The position numbers and the translations under genes are program-made. This document shows positions 1 to 14,946 of a DNA stretch of 64,000 nucleotides, in pieces. The notes beneath the pieces were generated by a model. The model did no database searches. It saw nothing but the letters and a program-made list of their open reading frames with translations, and had not been told where the DNA came from. The stretch is taken from positions 5,973,053-6,037,052 of the forward strand of contig NC_051093.1 of the NCBI RefSeq assembly GCF_901709675.1, given 5' to 3'. Within the stretch, counting starts at the first letter, position 1, and each line of letters opens with the position of its first letter. This DNA is from Syngnathus acus (Eukaryota; Chordata; Actinopteri; Syngnathiformes; Syngnathidae).

Positions 1-1564
<1,564 letters not shown>

Positions 1565-2330
1565 GAGGACAGTAGGCAATGAAAGTGGATAATAACGGAG
1601 GAGATGAGCAGAGGGCAGGACAGGAGGGTGCGAAACAACAACAACGTGCACGCGTTATAAAAAAGAAGGAGGAGTAGAATGAGGCTATCGGCTAACAGCT
1701 AACGCTTCTCCCTCCAGTCCTCCTTCATCTGCTTCCCCAGCCTGCACTTTATGATTTGTTGTGTTTTATAGCCGACAGTTCGACGGGCTGCCGCTATCAC
1801 TTAGTTGATCGCAGATTGGGAGGAGGGGTGAGGTTGATGAGGGTTAGAGGGGACACGGGGAGTCTGGCTTGTGTGGAGCACATACAGAAAAAGAGAGGGA
1901 GAGGGGGGCATCAGCATGCGTGCGCGCGCGGGCGGGCGTGCGTTTTTGTGTGCGCGTTGTGTGTAAAGCGGAATTGGGTGAGGAAAAAGAGATGAGGGGT
2001 AAGGTAGGTGGAGGCAAGCAGGAACCAGCTGACCACACCCTGACCAATGAGAAGGTTCTGTGCCTGCATTCATTCACTCGTTTTCCTATACCCAGGCGGA
2101 GGAGAACACGACGCGCGCGCACGTCAATGTGTGTACGTGTGTGCGCTCTTTTCTCATTTCCACTTTCCAATCTCCCTTCCTCTCTTGCTAATTCTCTTCC
2201 AATCTACTTTTACAATCGTCATCTGGTTCCCGGTGACATTGCGCAATCAGACTCGGAGTCTTTCGCGCGTTAAATTGATTCTCTTTCTCCCTGTGTCTCC
2301 CGTCTGTTGGGCCCCATAACAACTGGCGGC
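1565..2330 (-). promoter_or_regulatory. hoxb6a 5' UTR and promoter region
   Basis: The 766 bases upstream of the hoxb6a start hold no other gene. A TTATAA element lies at about 1655-1660, some 95 bases upstream of the ATG. A CCAAT box (2044-2048, plus orientation) lies about 480 bases upstream. The segment between holds runs of alternating CG/TG/CA (about 1915-1965 and 2108-2145) that could adopt Z-form. No transcription start can be fixed by eye. Confidence 0.45.
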
Positions 2331-4685
2331 TCACAAACGCACTTATGCGCAGCGCAAGCGAACTCAAGCCCCGAGGGTGTGTGTGTGTGGGGGTGGGGGG
2401 GTGGTGTTACTAAATGGAAACAATAAAACATATTCCTTGCACTTTGCAAATAATACAGCACATTCAAATAATTTCTGCAAAAATATATTACGCAAGCGCT
2501 CGCGTGCGATCCTTTGTGCGCATGTCGGTGGTATTATATAGCTCCAATTATAAAGCGTGCGATTCTGGATTTGATCCGTGATAGGCTACAATATACACGG
2601 ACATAAAAGTGTGTGGGTGCCTTAGACCACCGTGTAGACGGAAATAATATTGCGTATCAGGTGAGGCTTTTTTTTTTTTTATGCCACGAGGAGAAACATT
2701 GTTGCGTGTGGCTCTCATTTCAAACATACCACAGAAGTGTTGCTAAACAAACATACCCGGTTTGATTTATGCCCGTGTTGATTTTGTGAAACCGATCGGA
2801 TGCCAGAAGACCGCAGACGATTAAATAGGCTAAAAAATTCCGTTGATTGCATAAAATAGGCTAATGTTCGATACTGAACGAAATGCACAGTTTATAATAT
2901 CACGCAGATATTCCATATCACAAATGTATTGTTCCTACAAGAAAGAAGAGCCACTCTGCACGACGTTGTGACCCTGCACTGCATGTTCCGAAATAAATAC
3001 AACCAGTCTCACTGTGTCGTTCTCTTTGGCAATGAATCGTTCCCTTATATGCCCCGATTTGTCTAAATGGGCATATTGCAGACAGTATGGCTGACAAATC
3101 GAGACAAAGACTCTATTTTTACTTTTACTTCACCGTGTCCCACCCCCACCATTCCTGCGTCCGTGCCTTCTCGCAGCTCTGCGAAATAACACGGGTCAGC
3201 TAATAAGTTTAAACCTCAGTTTCTGTGCAAGATCACTATAGACAGACGGAGGAACTCTCTTCAACTTTCATTTCCACCCCCACCGCCATCTTTCCATCTC
3301 CCTGCAATGGCAGGACGCTCCGTTTCCTCTCTGCTTTGTGGGAACGGGAAGCTGCAGCATTGTGTTGGAGGTGACTGCGGTTTAATCATTAATGTCTACC
3401 AACGCTGCATGGTAGGGGACAGTGCAGGCTTGGCCTTAATAGGAGGGAACGCGCGAAGGTGCTGCTAGTGCGTAAAATAATGTACAGCCAGCCGCAATGT
3501 CATTTTGGTGTGTTCACGGTAATGTCATATAGGTACATTGCTAAACGGCATTTGCATGCATCCATTTTTATATATACACCAAATATATGTTAAGATATTT
3601 TGTGAAATGAAATTCTTCTTTGTTGTCACTACACCGTTTTTTTTCTTTATCAGTAATTTTGTTTTTAGAATTTAATCTGAGATAGAACGTGAGCAATCGA
3701 CGTCAACGTCTATATAAGAATAAATAATCGGTTTTGAATTGACCGAAACATTTAGGATAACTTCAAGACAACAAGGTGATTAAAATAAAAATAAAAACTC
3801 GTATTTTGTGATCATTTGTCATGTATTTGGCCTATTTGCACTGCTCATATATATTGGAGTTCTAAAAATGAATAAACATTGAAAAATAAAAATATATCTG
3901 AACGGCACTGTTTTAATTTACTAAACACAGTTTCCTCATTTATTTACTATAGTCCCTTTGACAGTTTTCTTGTCTATAAAGCAGACAAATTGAAAGAAAA
4001 TATTGGAATCACATTTATATATAAAAAAAATAATCCGAAGAAATCATTCCAGTACAACTATTAAATTTATTTTCCCAATATGCGTTTAGTTGCATTTGGC
4101 GAGGTACATTTGGAAACAGATGCGCTGAATACCGACTGAGAGCAACTGGAAAAAAATCGGAATCCCTCACTTAAAAACAATCATGATAACTAAATTCAAA
4201 TGGAGCAAAACTTTTGAGGCTTCTTTATGGTTTTATTGCTCTTTTCACTGCGTCCCTGGGAGCTCGCTCCCGCGTGCGCGCGCGTGTGTGTGTGCTGTTC
4301 TTTGTGCTGCACAGCACATTTCTTCATCTGCTGTTTGCTACAGGCCTGTTTTTTTAACTCCCCATTCCTTGGGTTTTACAAGGAGTCAATAACAGTCATA
4401 AAGCAATAAAAATAGCAACACACACACGCTCACACACATACCCTCTCTTTTCGGCGCACAGTGGCCCTGAGCAATTTTTACACCGCGTTTTCGACAGGCT
4501 ATTTACTCACAATTATTGTCAAATGATTTACTTGTATATTGAGTCCTGTTGCTTGTACTTTGCAAGCAAAAAAAAAAAAAAAAAAAGATTTAAATGCGGC
4601 CAACTGACGAAGACATCGGTGTATAGCAAATCTAATTTATTGGATTTATTCTAATTTGGTTGATCTGAAACAGTAAATGTGTGTA

Positions 4686-4723
<38 letters not shown>

Positions 4724-6490
4724 AATATTTAATAAATATTTATTACAAATATAAAATTAACTGAGTAATTCATTGTAGCCTGTGTTTTCCCGCTCCTACT
4801 TTACGCGCGTCGTTTTTGACCGACCCTGCAGCAGCAGTTAATAATAAACTGAAAGATATTTACTGACTTGAATTTTGGTGCTGTAATATACTGATCGTTT
4901 CAAGGGAGCAAAAGCTCGCCCTTCACGCCACTATAAGCTCGTGTTTGTGTCCGCTCGCCAAAGCGACCCCGGGGCATGTTAACGATTAAAGCGACGTTTA
5001 AGGCACCACAAAAGGTGGCTGGAAGCTATTTTGACTGTTTCTCTTATAGGAGGAGGACGTAGAACGGACATGCGTAAATAGCTAATCGGCATCCGTCCCG
5101 TTTTGGTTTTCGTTGATTATTATTATTATTATGTTTTATATTATAGTCATTTCTTTTTAAAGATTGACTTGCTGGTGGGCTTTACTTGCTTGTGGTCCTC
5201 ACTTGTTTATTAAAAAGGTGAAGCATGATGGATTGCACACTTGTAATCTAATTACATCGCGAATCCGATGGCAACGTTGGCTGTTCACCAAAGCATAAAT
5301 AACGGAAAGCGAGGATTTATATGGATTTGTCTTCGATAGGGGTGTGAAAAAAAAGATAATTTTCCCCCTCTGCCGATGATGAAGTCATAAATTATGCTCA
5401 CATTCACTTGGATGCATATATTGGAAGGACCAGGGGACACTGAGGGCCCCACCCCATGCTGCCCTTCACACAAACGCGTGAGCAAAAAAAATCACGTGCA
5501 CAGGATCTTTGCTTGGATCTGTTTAGAGACCCTAACCAACCTGCAGAAACTTTTTCCCCCTCAAGCTTGTTTTTCAAAGCGCGCAATGGCACAGTCCACA
5601 GTTTCACGCATGCTTCACGCCTCATTCAACACAGGGTAACAGCGGGTATGCCTAACCTTGGCGAAGCACCAATCTGTCGCCAGCTGAGTTCACATCAAAC
5701 AAATAAAGAAAGAAAACTCGCTAGCAGAAACAAAAGGTTAGGGGTTACACCTTGCCGCCACGGTCCACCACATGCACGCATGAACACTCGCCTCTTTCAG
5801 ATTCATTTCACAGAGTTAGTCAGCAGACTCAACAATGCAGGCCCTTGACCTTTTCTACCAGTACACTGGAAAAAAAATAAAATGTGGACAACTTTCCTAA
5901 CTCTCTACTACTTTCCTAATAAAATATTAAATTCATATTGCCTGTTAAGATATTCATGTACAACCGATGTACATGCATGTCCGAAATAGGAAACACGCGC
6001 GCGCGCACACACACACAGACGAGCTAACATAACACAGAGGCACAACCGCATAGCAAGCGTTCCTTTGAATCATCAGTAAGGTTGTCACGTCTGTGCATAG
6101 CTTTAGACATTACCACCAGTACGTCGCTAGATGGCACCAAAGCATTTTGAAGGTTTCTCATGAGCAACCCAGCAAAGTGTGAAGCTGAGCCGTTTGGTTG
6201 TCTGTCGGACCATCGCTCGTAGAGTTGCAACATTTTTGGGCTATATACCAATGATGTTTGCAATTATACTGATGATGAATTAATTAATTTGGAGATTTAA
6301 AAACGTGATGTCCGCCGTTTGATACGACGTCAGTTCTGGCCAGATTATTTAAGAAATGAGAAGAATAGAAATGACTCCATTCACAAAGAGTGTATGGCGG
6401 AGACTAAAATCAGGAAAAATTGTATTAAAGAACATTCCGTTTTTCCGTAATATTCTGTTATGTTTACATTTCTAAATGCATGTTCTGTTC
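2331..6490. other. Gene-free interval, hoxb6a upstream flank
   Basis: AT-rich intergenic DNA. Only simple repeats stand out: short CA runs near 4415-4440, a poly(A) near 4568-4586 and a TA array at 4687-4720. Moderately GC-richer islands at about 3240-3470, 4895-5100 and 5395-5800 lack long open frames with Hox similarity on either strand, and may be conserved regulatory DNA. No homeobox signature was found. Confidence 0.5.
4687..4720. repeat. (TA)n microsatellite
   Basis: About 17 uninterrupted TA dinucleotides between hoxb6a and hoxb8a, followed by an AT-rich tail with duplicated AATAAATATTT motifs. Confidence 0.9.
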
Positions 6491-6492
6491 TC

Positions 6493-6527
6493 TCACACAC
6501 ACACGCACACACACACACTAAATTAGA

Positions 6528-6592
<65 letters not shown>
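6493..6592. repeat. Compound (CA)n-(AT)n microsatellite
   Basis: An interrupted CA run (about 6493-6518) is followed after a 12-base spacer by about 31 AT dinucleotides (6530-6592). The two minus-strand open frames through it are repeat artefacts. Confidence 0.9.
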
Positions 6593-6594
<2 letters not shown>

Positions 6595-6613
6595 TAAATA
6601 TATAAATAAACTG

Positions 6614-6796
6614 TTGGGTTATAAATTGGATCGACCCGGGAAATTGTGAAATTAAGTTGTTTAAAAAATATATATATATAAAATAATAATGGGTTGTTTT
6701 GGGTAAAGCAAACCAGGAAGTTAGGTCAAACTGATCCAACCTCATAGGTCTGTCCAATTTTCAACCCAAATTGGATCGTTTTTAACCCAGTTTTAC
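6614..6796. repeat. Copy A of an ACCCA/TGGGT-rich dispersed repeat
   Basis: Contains the shared core (GTCAAACTGATCC, CTGTCCAATTTTCAACCCA, AAATTGGAT) also seen near 25.4, 35.8, 43.8-44.1 and 51.9 kb. Opposed copies of AACCCA and TGGGTT within the element suggest inverted-repeat ends typical of a small non-autonomous DNA element. An internal TA run interrupts it. Family name not assigned. Confidence 0.55.
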
Positions 6797-6799
6797 ACG

Positions 6800-9700
6800 T
6801 ACCTTGGTAGGTTAATGTGCAGCTAAATATGCAATACATGTTGGCTTAGTATAGCCAAATGCATACGAGATGTGATAAATCTACATTGTGGGATATGCAC
6901 GAGAATCATCACGCCAAAGTACATGCTTGCAGCTGATACATTAAAAGACAACAACTCGGGCAGATTCTAAAATTAAGAATGTGCAGGATGTGCATATGCA
7001 CATGTTGGGAGCAAGGGAATGGGTGGAGGGGTAATCAGAGGAGAAAAAAATACCAGCCACCTGCTGGGAGGAAGTGAGAAGGGAAGCGAAGTCATAAAAG
7101 TGGGCAGGGCGCGCTCACGCACGCGCGCGTGCGATGGAAAGACAAAGAGACGGCTGCATATTGACACAACGTGGACAGAAAGAGCAAAACAATGGTCTCA
7201 CATTTGAATGAACAACAATATTAAAGCATCCCTATTCTCAATATGAAGAAAGTCTGTCAGCAGTATAGTCTAAATGGCACGCAAGACAAAATGGAAAATA
7301 GTTTCTTGATTATTATTTTTTTTTTACTGAAACACTGCAGTTTCATTTGTTGTTTCCTGCGTAAATAATCCCAACAGTATTTCTGGTAGAATTATTCAAC
7401 GCTTTAAAGAGGAAACCGAGAAAGACGCGTCAAAATAGGGCGAAGCTGCAGTTGTTTTGTTCATTTAACACGGCTGAAGTCAACAGCGTGCATGCAGCAC
7501 CCACGGCTGTGGGTCACACCAAGCGCTCTTACCTTTTTTATTTTGCTGCTTGTCCGTCACGAGTCCGAAACACCTGCAGCTCACTCGGGCAAACACGTTA
7601 GCCCGGTACCATGGGGAACCAGTCGGTCTTGGTGCATGCACACCGGAAGCATGCAAATTGGAGGGCGGTTTGAGAAGGAGGAGGATGGAAATCGGGGTCT
7701 GGGTTGTCAACCAGTTGTAAAAAACACGTCGGCTTCATCGCCGCCCCCGCTATCTTCAGCAGCATCACTGACAAAATGACTCAAACAGACAACTAAGGAG
7801 GTAGAAACGTTTGCAAGTCTCTCCGCTGTCATCAGAGCCGCCAACGCATGACTCAAAGTCGGCGCGCCGTTTCGGAGCAGGCAGCAGCACGGGACCACAC
7901 GAAAGCGGAGCCATATAGCACACAGGAGCAAGATCCGGAAGAGCAAGATGATGATGATGAGAAGGAGGAGGGGTGTGTGGGTTAGCACGGGTTGGTGTCA
8001 ACATCTCCGCGGCTCCCAAGCACAGCCACCACCAACATTCCTGTCAGCATGTAGTCAAAGCGAGCTAAATTCGACGTTCGGCACCCCGTCAACGCAGGCT
8101 TGCGGAGCTGGGCTCAGCGGAGGTGGCTGATTCGGGCCGGAGAGCAGTGCCGCAGCAATATAGCCACTTGGGAAATCATAAAAAGTTCATGTTCACGTTA
8201 AGGGCGTCCACATGACCAGTCCATTGGCCAATCCCTGCGCGCGGCCACTCATAAACTTGTATCACAAAGTTGTAAATTTTCATAAAACAACAAAGAATTT
8301 ATAGCAATTCTGTGGTGGATGTTGCGAGGGAGAGAGTGAGAGAGAGAGGTTTTTGCTCTCACACCCTCGTCCACTCTTCTCTCCGCCATTTTCTTCGGTT
8401 TCTGCTCTTGAAACGAGCCTTTCACCCCCTCTCAAACATTGTTGGCCTCTTTTCATTTAAGCATTGCACCACTCGCCACATGGTAAAGTTAGATATACAA
8501 AGATAAAACCTGTATGTTTGGTGTAAGCAAATTTGCAGTATATGCAAGCATATTGGTTCTATTAGATCTTGTTGCAGCTAATGATCAGACAGACCAAGAC
8601 AACACAACTTGAGCGATACACGCGTCTAGTCAGTAACTAATTGCTTAGTTGGAAAACATTAACAAAAATTCAGTCGCGCCACTTGATAAATTAAAAAAAA
8701 AAAAGCAGACGGACAAGATTCACTCCCATTTCGTTTGTATTTCTTGCAAAGGGAAACATTAGGTTTTAAATTGAGTGGAATGTGTATAGTGTCGATTTCT
8801 AGGCTACAAGCGCGTGATGCGTAAATGTAGTTTCGCATTGCGGCACGCGATGCGTCACCAGTTTAACTACCGACGGGCCTCCTGCCACATGATGTGTAGT
8901 GCAGGTTTCGATGCATTTTATATATATTCTTAATATGCATACGGTATAGCGGCTAAAATTGGAGATGAGAATACATTATTATTTTTATTATTATTATTAC
9001 ATAGCGCCCGTTCATATTATTCCACGAGAAGGCAGGACTGCATGGCCGATTTTTGCGCAAAAACGAAGTAAACGGCGCGTATTAGCTATTAGATAAGGTA
9101 AAAATAATATACCATTTATGCCCATACTACTTGCGTCTAACCAAGTCCCAAAGTACAATTTGACCGCGCCATTGTTATGCGTCAATTACAATTTTCATCT
9201 TAATCCTTGTGTTATTTTACACAATCAATAATAAAAGAAAATGGGCCAATAGTGTAATTAAACAATGTGGTGCAGCTTCCTTCAAAACTGTCCTATACAT
9301 GATTGCTAAAACGGACGCGACACTTCCTCTTGCAAATATCTTAGGTTAATATTTAAACCCGCAGAAGCACAGCACAGAGTGTTCTGTTTGAAACAGGTCA
9401 CTCGATACCTTGTTCATTTGGTTTCTTTGTGCGATTTGGGCTTTTATTTGGCTTTCCGCCCCTTTGGTGGGTGCAATAAAGTCACCAGGACTCGTTGTAA
9501 AGCCCACGCTCCACAGCCTCTCCGCTTGACGGCGAACCCCCATGTTTGCAACTTGGAACTCGGAGCGAAGAGGGTTTGCAGAGCTAGATAAGGATTTTAT
9601 TGACCAAAAAGGAAAAACGTCTGCTTTTTACAAGGAGATTGCATGGCTCTGCAGCGGTAACGTTCTCTCACAACATTGACGAAATCGAACAAATGAATCG

Positions 9701-9990
9701 GATTCTGATTCGGGGTATCTGTCGACTTATATTTTATGTACGGCCGAGTCATTACTTTATCTTACGTTGTGCATAAATCAAATCGAACCTAAAATAAACT
9801 AAATATGTAGCGATCTCTTTAACAAGTTGCATTTCAAGTGCAGATTAAGCAAATTATGGCTATTTTTGCAAGATTTGCTATACGGGTATGAGGAGAACAT
9901 TCCATTTTTAATTAATTCCACAAACGAAACTAGGCTGCAAAATGTTCTCTTACCATGGGTAAAATACACATTTGTAGAAATGTATGGAAA
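6800..9990. other. Gene-free interval at the expected hoxb7a position
   Basis: No homeobox-like sequence (ELEKEF, WFQNRR or their DNA equivalents on the minus strand) and no Hox7-like start peptide were recognised. A GC-richer block at about 7480-8160 contains only short unrelated open frames. The block ends in a promoter-like segment described separately. The rest is AT-rich. Confidence 0.5.
8161..8300 (-). promoter_or_regulatory. Promoter-like CCAAT / TCATAAA cluster, possible relic of the hoxb7a promoter
   Basis: A palindromic double CCAAT box (ATTGGCCAAT, 8223-8232) sits among three TCATAAA sites (8176-8182, 8249-8255, 8280-8286), the minus-strand TTTATGA favoured by CDX and Hox proteins. 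The identical ATTGGCCAAT palindrome occurs upstream of hoxb9a (33523-33532). The position between hoxb6a and hoxb8a fits a control region left after loss of hoxb7a. No coding remnant is visible, so this is inference; it could equally be a shared enhancer. Confidence 0.35.
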
Positions 9991-10004
9991 TAATAATAAT
10001 AATA

Positions 10005-10101
10005 TGCCCTGCAATTGAGAACCAGGTTAGGGTGAACCCCTCGGATAGGCTCCAGCGCATCCGCGACCCTCATGAGGATGAGCGGTTCTGAAAATGGGTG
10101 A
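10005..10101 (+). repeat. Fish LINE/SINE-tail-like dispersed repeat fragment
   Basis: Matches the pattern of a very common fish interspersed repeat (GCCCTGCAATTG... GGATAGGCTCCAGC... GACCCTCATGAGGATGAGCGG). The same unit recurs in reverse orientation at 11112-11395. Probably the 3' part of a non-LTR retrotransposon; the class is recalled, not tested. Confidence 0.6.
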
Positions 10102-11111
10102 ATATTAATAATGAAGAAATGCACACAAAATAACGGTCATGATTATGTGGATTTCCCAAAAATCTCTCGCCCGATTCAGACTGTAGATTGCTTTTGGGTC
10201 GTCTCCCATTTTAGTGATCGTTTCGAATCGTAGGCCCTGCATGTTTGCTGTGCTTGCATGCGTGAGTTTTCTCATTGTAGCCGATACACAACGGGGAAAA
10301 AACAAGTCACCTATATCCGAACATTAGCTTGTCCGTCGTGCATTAATATGGATTCTATAACCATTTTTTTCCGATCATGATTATATTTGCATGCCACCTG
10401 CCAAAGAGCGCGGGGTGTTGTCCCAAAAATCATAAACTGGATTATAAAACACTTGCTGTCTTCACATTGCATAACGCAATCACGATCAAACCGCCATGGT
10501 GAATTTAGAAAAATATATTGAAAATCATTTAAAAGTATGTCCAAAATACAACCATTAATTCTAATATGCTTTAACTATCAAAAATATTGCCGTAATAATT
10601 TACTTTAATATTTATTTCCATTTTCAATTTAAATAGACCAAACCCAAAATTTTAAAAATAAATGCTACCTCAATGTACTTCAAGGTTTCAAATAAAATAA
10701 TAAGTGAAACGTTTTGATTATTTCGTTTTATATAAAGATAGGCTCTGAAGAGATGCCTTTCAAGAGCAAAAGTCGTTTTGGTCTTGAACTAAAGGTTGAT
10801 TTATACAAACATGGTACTGTACTGTATTGCACTGTTATTGTAATCTGGGTAGCACTAAAATTAAATTAGTACCCAATTAAAATGCAACTCTCTTTATTAA
10901 ATTGCAAATGATCTATTCACCAATATTTAGAAAATGCTCAGTGTTTTTCAGGTGCCTGAGAAACAAGGCTGTGCAGAACACAGCAGACCACAAACAACAT
11001 AAGTCATAAAAAGCGTCATACAAGCCAAATCAAATATGATACTTTATAACTTGGTATTATTACAATAGACCAGGATATTATAAAATGGTCTGGTTTTGTG
11101 TGTTTGTACTC

Positions 11112-11395
11112 ATTCATTCATCAACTGAACCGTTTATCCTCACGAGGGTTGCGTGGTGCCAGAGCCATCCGTCTTCGGGCGGTAGGCGGAGTAGACCCTA
11201 AACTGGTTGCCAGCCAATCAGAGCACACATAGAAAAACAGCCATACACACTCACAGTCACACCTAAGGACAATTTGGAGTGGTCAAACGCCCTACCACGC
11301 ATCTCGCGTGAGAGGAAATTGAATTACACGGAAAAAAAATCATGCAGGCATGGGGAGAACATGCAAACCCAAGATAGGAAGGCCAGAGCTGTAAT
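11112..11395 (-). repeat. Longer reverse-oriented copy of the same dispersed repeat
   Basis: The reverse complement of 11115-11150 reads GCAACCCTCGTGAGGATAAA then CGGTTCAG, matching the copy at 10005-10101. It continues into GGTTGCCAGCCAATCAGAGC and GGGGAGAACATGCAAAC segments typical of this fish repeat. It starts at a CATT repeat, as expected for the element's 3' tail. Confidence 0.6.
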
Positions 11396-11988
11396 CGAAT
11401 GCTTCCGTTGCTTAAGTATAAAGCCCGCTCCCTCTTGCAAGTCAATGACAGTTTTTATTGATTGCTTTGGCGATTTGAAGAAACTGGGATCCTCTCAGTC
11501 TTCATCATCACCATTTTCAGCACATAATGTACAGTAGGCTGCAATGACAAGCAATGGCGCAGTGATTCACACGAGTGCTGTATTTTGTTGCAGAATCTTA
11601 AACACAATACAAACTAATGAATATTCACTAAGTCTTAAATTGTTGTTTTATGGAGGTCACAGAGTATAAAAGATTTCCCAGAGAAGGCATGAGAGAGGAG
11701 GGGTTGTATAAAAAAGAAAGAGACAGTCAGGCATATTTGAGCTACTGACAGTAACCGCTGCGCAACCAAGGCGACACAAAATGTTTAATGAAATGATTTG
11801 GTCGAACCATAGAAACATTCTTTGCCCTCTCACTGACACAGCCATCTGTTCTTCCACTGCAAGCAGCCACGCTATACATTGTAGTTTGTGTTAAGCTTTG
11901 CAGAAGTTAACTTCTTGTTTAAACTTGTATGGCTGAGTTTTTTTGTTACACTATATATATAGTTTAACAAAAAAACTCAGCTACTTGC

Positions 11989-12021
<33 letters not shown>

Positions 12022-14750
12022 GTAACATATATTTTTATTGATTTTGTTGTGACGTTAGTGAAAGTTCCGTTCATCGATAAGTAAGCCAACGACAGTCTGC
12101 CACCAGAAGTACAACACTTTGACTTTCAGAATAAGAGCAAAACACAGGAAGAGCTATGTTCTTCAATGTTACTGTTGCTAAATAAACAATATTCTTTAAA
12201 AATGTCTGCTGGAAGTGTACTAGTTTATTAATTGTTATTTATCTTATGTTTCTGGTGTTCTTTCTCTTAGAAATATGTGGAAACACACGCACTCAAAAAC
12301 ACGCACACACATGTAGCGTTTAAACTGACGAGAGTTCGAAAAGAATGCAAAAATGAATTTTTACCTTTTCACTGGCCACATTTAAGTTATCCTCCTCCTT
12401 GCTGCATTAGTAGTGGACAGGATTTAGAAAGCAGGTTTTTGTATCAACCGCCATTCCTCTCTTACATTGGTTTGCTTGTCAGAGGGCTCCCGCAAACAGC
12501 TGTGAACAAAATGGCAGTTCCCGTGACGTCACATCCTCAAATTCGACTCCGCAAATTATAAATAGATTATTAATACGCCATTCCAAATCGAACCTGTGAA
12601 CGAAATACCACTGATTTGTGCACAGCCCTAATATATATTGCATGTATAAAATACATTAATTCAAGTTTCAAGAATGTTTGTTGTCATTGTGTTACATTCA
12701 TTTAGAGTAGCCTTCATCTACCGTTATGATTTCCCATTTAACAACAGCCCTTGAACGCACCTTATCCAGAATCCATTGCTTTATCTAATTCTTTAAAATT
12801 TCTGCCCAAACATTTTGAACTTTTTATAAACGGTTGAGAAATTGGATTGGTGGACGGATTGGATGGCTTTTTGAAATTCAGTCATATTCTCACCGACATG
12901 TGATGAGAATGAGTTTCTATCAATCACATTGAATTGAATTCAATATCCTGTCATTTCAATGAAAAATCATGTGGCTTGGAGTCAATTCAAATCATTTCAA
13001 TTAAATTTAATTGAATTCAATCCCAAAATTCTGAATTTTGCACAGCCATAGATCCTAAGCTCTTTTTTAATAATGAAATAACTTGCAGCCAATAACGATA
13101 CTCAGCTTGATTCAAAGTTATTCAAACTTCACACACTTGAACTGTAAACCTGATGACAGAGGTTTGGGTGACTATCTATCCTCTCGAAGTGGCAATGTCA
13201 ACACTAGGCAATCTTTGCTATCTTCCCTTGAGAACAATTTGCAGTGTTCACACACCTTATCTTCCTCACCCATACGTTTTGCTGAATTGTATTTTTATTG
13301 GGAGATTGAAAAGAAAAAAAAACAATCCCCTGGTCAATATCTCGGAGCACAAGCACAAACATGGCAAGTTTTCAAGTTCAGGTCAGTTGCAATCACTTTC
13401 ATATTTCTGTCTGGAAGCAGCTTGGCGCCTACTCGTTACAAACTCGTGTCTCTCAACATAGATGCAATGCTACGATTTGTTTTTCCATTTCATTTAATCA
13501 TGACCAATGCAGCAGAGATCATTTGGAATGGACTCAAACTTTACGCATCGTATATATATATATTTTTTTACGTTTTACATTGGTTAACTTTTTCCACTTG
13601 AGTTAGAGTTAACAATGCAGATGAGAAGATGCATCCTAAACTCAAAGTAAAATTCGTCATATTTATTTATTTATTTTGCGTTTTTTGTTTTGTTATAATG
13701 ACGTTAAGCGGCTGGTTTAGAAAATAAACTACCTTTATATACTACCAAATGTTTTTTTAGTGGTGACAGGTTGGCAGTGGAACTTATTATTTCCTTTATT
13801 TCTGTTTTCGTGTGTTGCATAGCAACAATTGTTCTGCTGTTCTTCCAAACTGGACGTTCATTGTGAACGGATATCCTCCATAGAGGTTTAAATCGCTTAC
13901 TTAGTTCCTTTTTAATTCAACATAAATCCGGTGGCATAATATTCTGTTGATTAATTGTAAGTAGGACTCAAACCGCGCACCTTTCCGTAAAGCAGCATAT
14001 TCAGGCAAATGTGTGTTTTCATCGGTTTTCATTGTTCTGTGTTGCGACAAATTGGAATTTCGATCACCTCGTACAAAACGTGATATATCAGAACCCATTT
14101 AAGGTCACACAATGGTATTGTTCTTGGAATCTGAAAATAACGTTTTTCCTTGAAGTGAGCATGCTTCAGTATAACGTGCTCTATATGAAAATAAATAAAT
14201 AAATAAACAAATTTTGCACCCAAATCAATATAGCCTACACTCTAAAATGACAAAATTTCAATGTACCTTCTCCCGCTTTTATTCCTGCATATGTTAAACC
14301 GTACAGGGTGGGGGGTTTATGCTTAAACCTATAGTCGTTTTTTGTGTTTGATCCTTCCATTAGGAAACAACCCTGCTGCAAGTGTTTGATATGATGATGA
14401 TTGAGAGCAGTGTAAATCTGCGCCAACACAGACTTGCAACGATATAATTGGAGGAGTGCGCCATAAATAAAAGTGTGTTTGAATAGGCAAAGGGTTTTGT
14501 ATGTGTGCCTGTGTGTGTGTGTGCATGTGATTTTAAGAGGCTTAAACTGCAGTTTTATCAGTCTGTGTTATGACAGAAAATGCAATTTTGAAAAGGAGAG
14601 TTTATAAAAAAAAAAAAGGACAAGGAAGTATTTGTATGCCATTAATTGCCTTGGGTTTGCAGGCTAATGCCTCCAAAGTAGACCCAAAATAGGCAAACAG
14701 GTTTAAAAAAAAAAATAACAGCCAAACTTCAAAACAAATGTAGAACGCAC
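11396..14750. other. Gene-free interval downstream of hoxb8a
   Basis: AT-rich DNA without a convincing gene. The longest open frame (13083-13601, 172 codons) has biased composition and no recognised domain. A palindrome at 11932-11981 and a short GT/TA run at about 11993-12020 are the main structural items. Several ATTGAATT/AATTCAAT inverted motifs lie at 12925-13035. Confidence 0.5.
11932..11981. repeat. 50-bp near-perfect palindrome
   Basis: Two 17-base arms (GCTGAGTTTTTTTGTTA and its exact reverse complement TAACAAAAAAACTCAGC) flank a TA-rich centre that is itself almost self-complementary. It would form a cruciform or hairpin. It may be a very small MITE; a GT/TA microsatellite follows directly. 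Confidence 0.8.
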
Positions 14751-14796
14751 AAACGTTGTACATTTTAAAATCGTTTTTATTTATAAGTATTTTCTC

Positions 14797-14802
14797 TTTA
14801 TT
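14797..14802 (-). terminator. Candidate hoxb8a polyadenylation signal
   Basis: TTTATT on the plus strand is AATAAA in the transcript, about 690 bases past the hoxb8a stop and just beyond the miR-196 site. A second one lies at 14776-14781. Others exist nearby, so which is used is unknown. Confidence 0.35.
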
Positions 14803-14946
14803 AACCGCACTGTGCGCATGCTTTTAATCCCAAAAGAGAAAAGGAAGACAGCATAAACAAACACCATCAATCAGAAACGAACTAAAACCATAAACAACGA
14901 TTAGAGTGTTTTAAAAAAGAGACCCGACCTACTAAAACGGCATAAA

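Noticed and set aside
10080-10095. AGCGGTTCTGAAAATG resembling the antisense of a homeobox WFQNR codon run
   Set aside because: Part of a common fish dispersed repeat; the flanking sequence has no homeodomain.
13083-13601. 172-codon plus-strand open frame
   Set aside because: Long for the region, but no domain, odd composition and no splice or promoter context; AT-rich chance frame is more likely.
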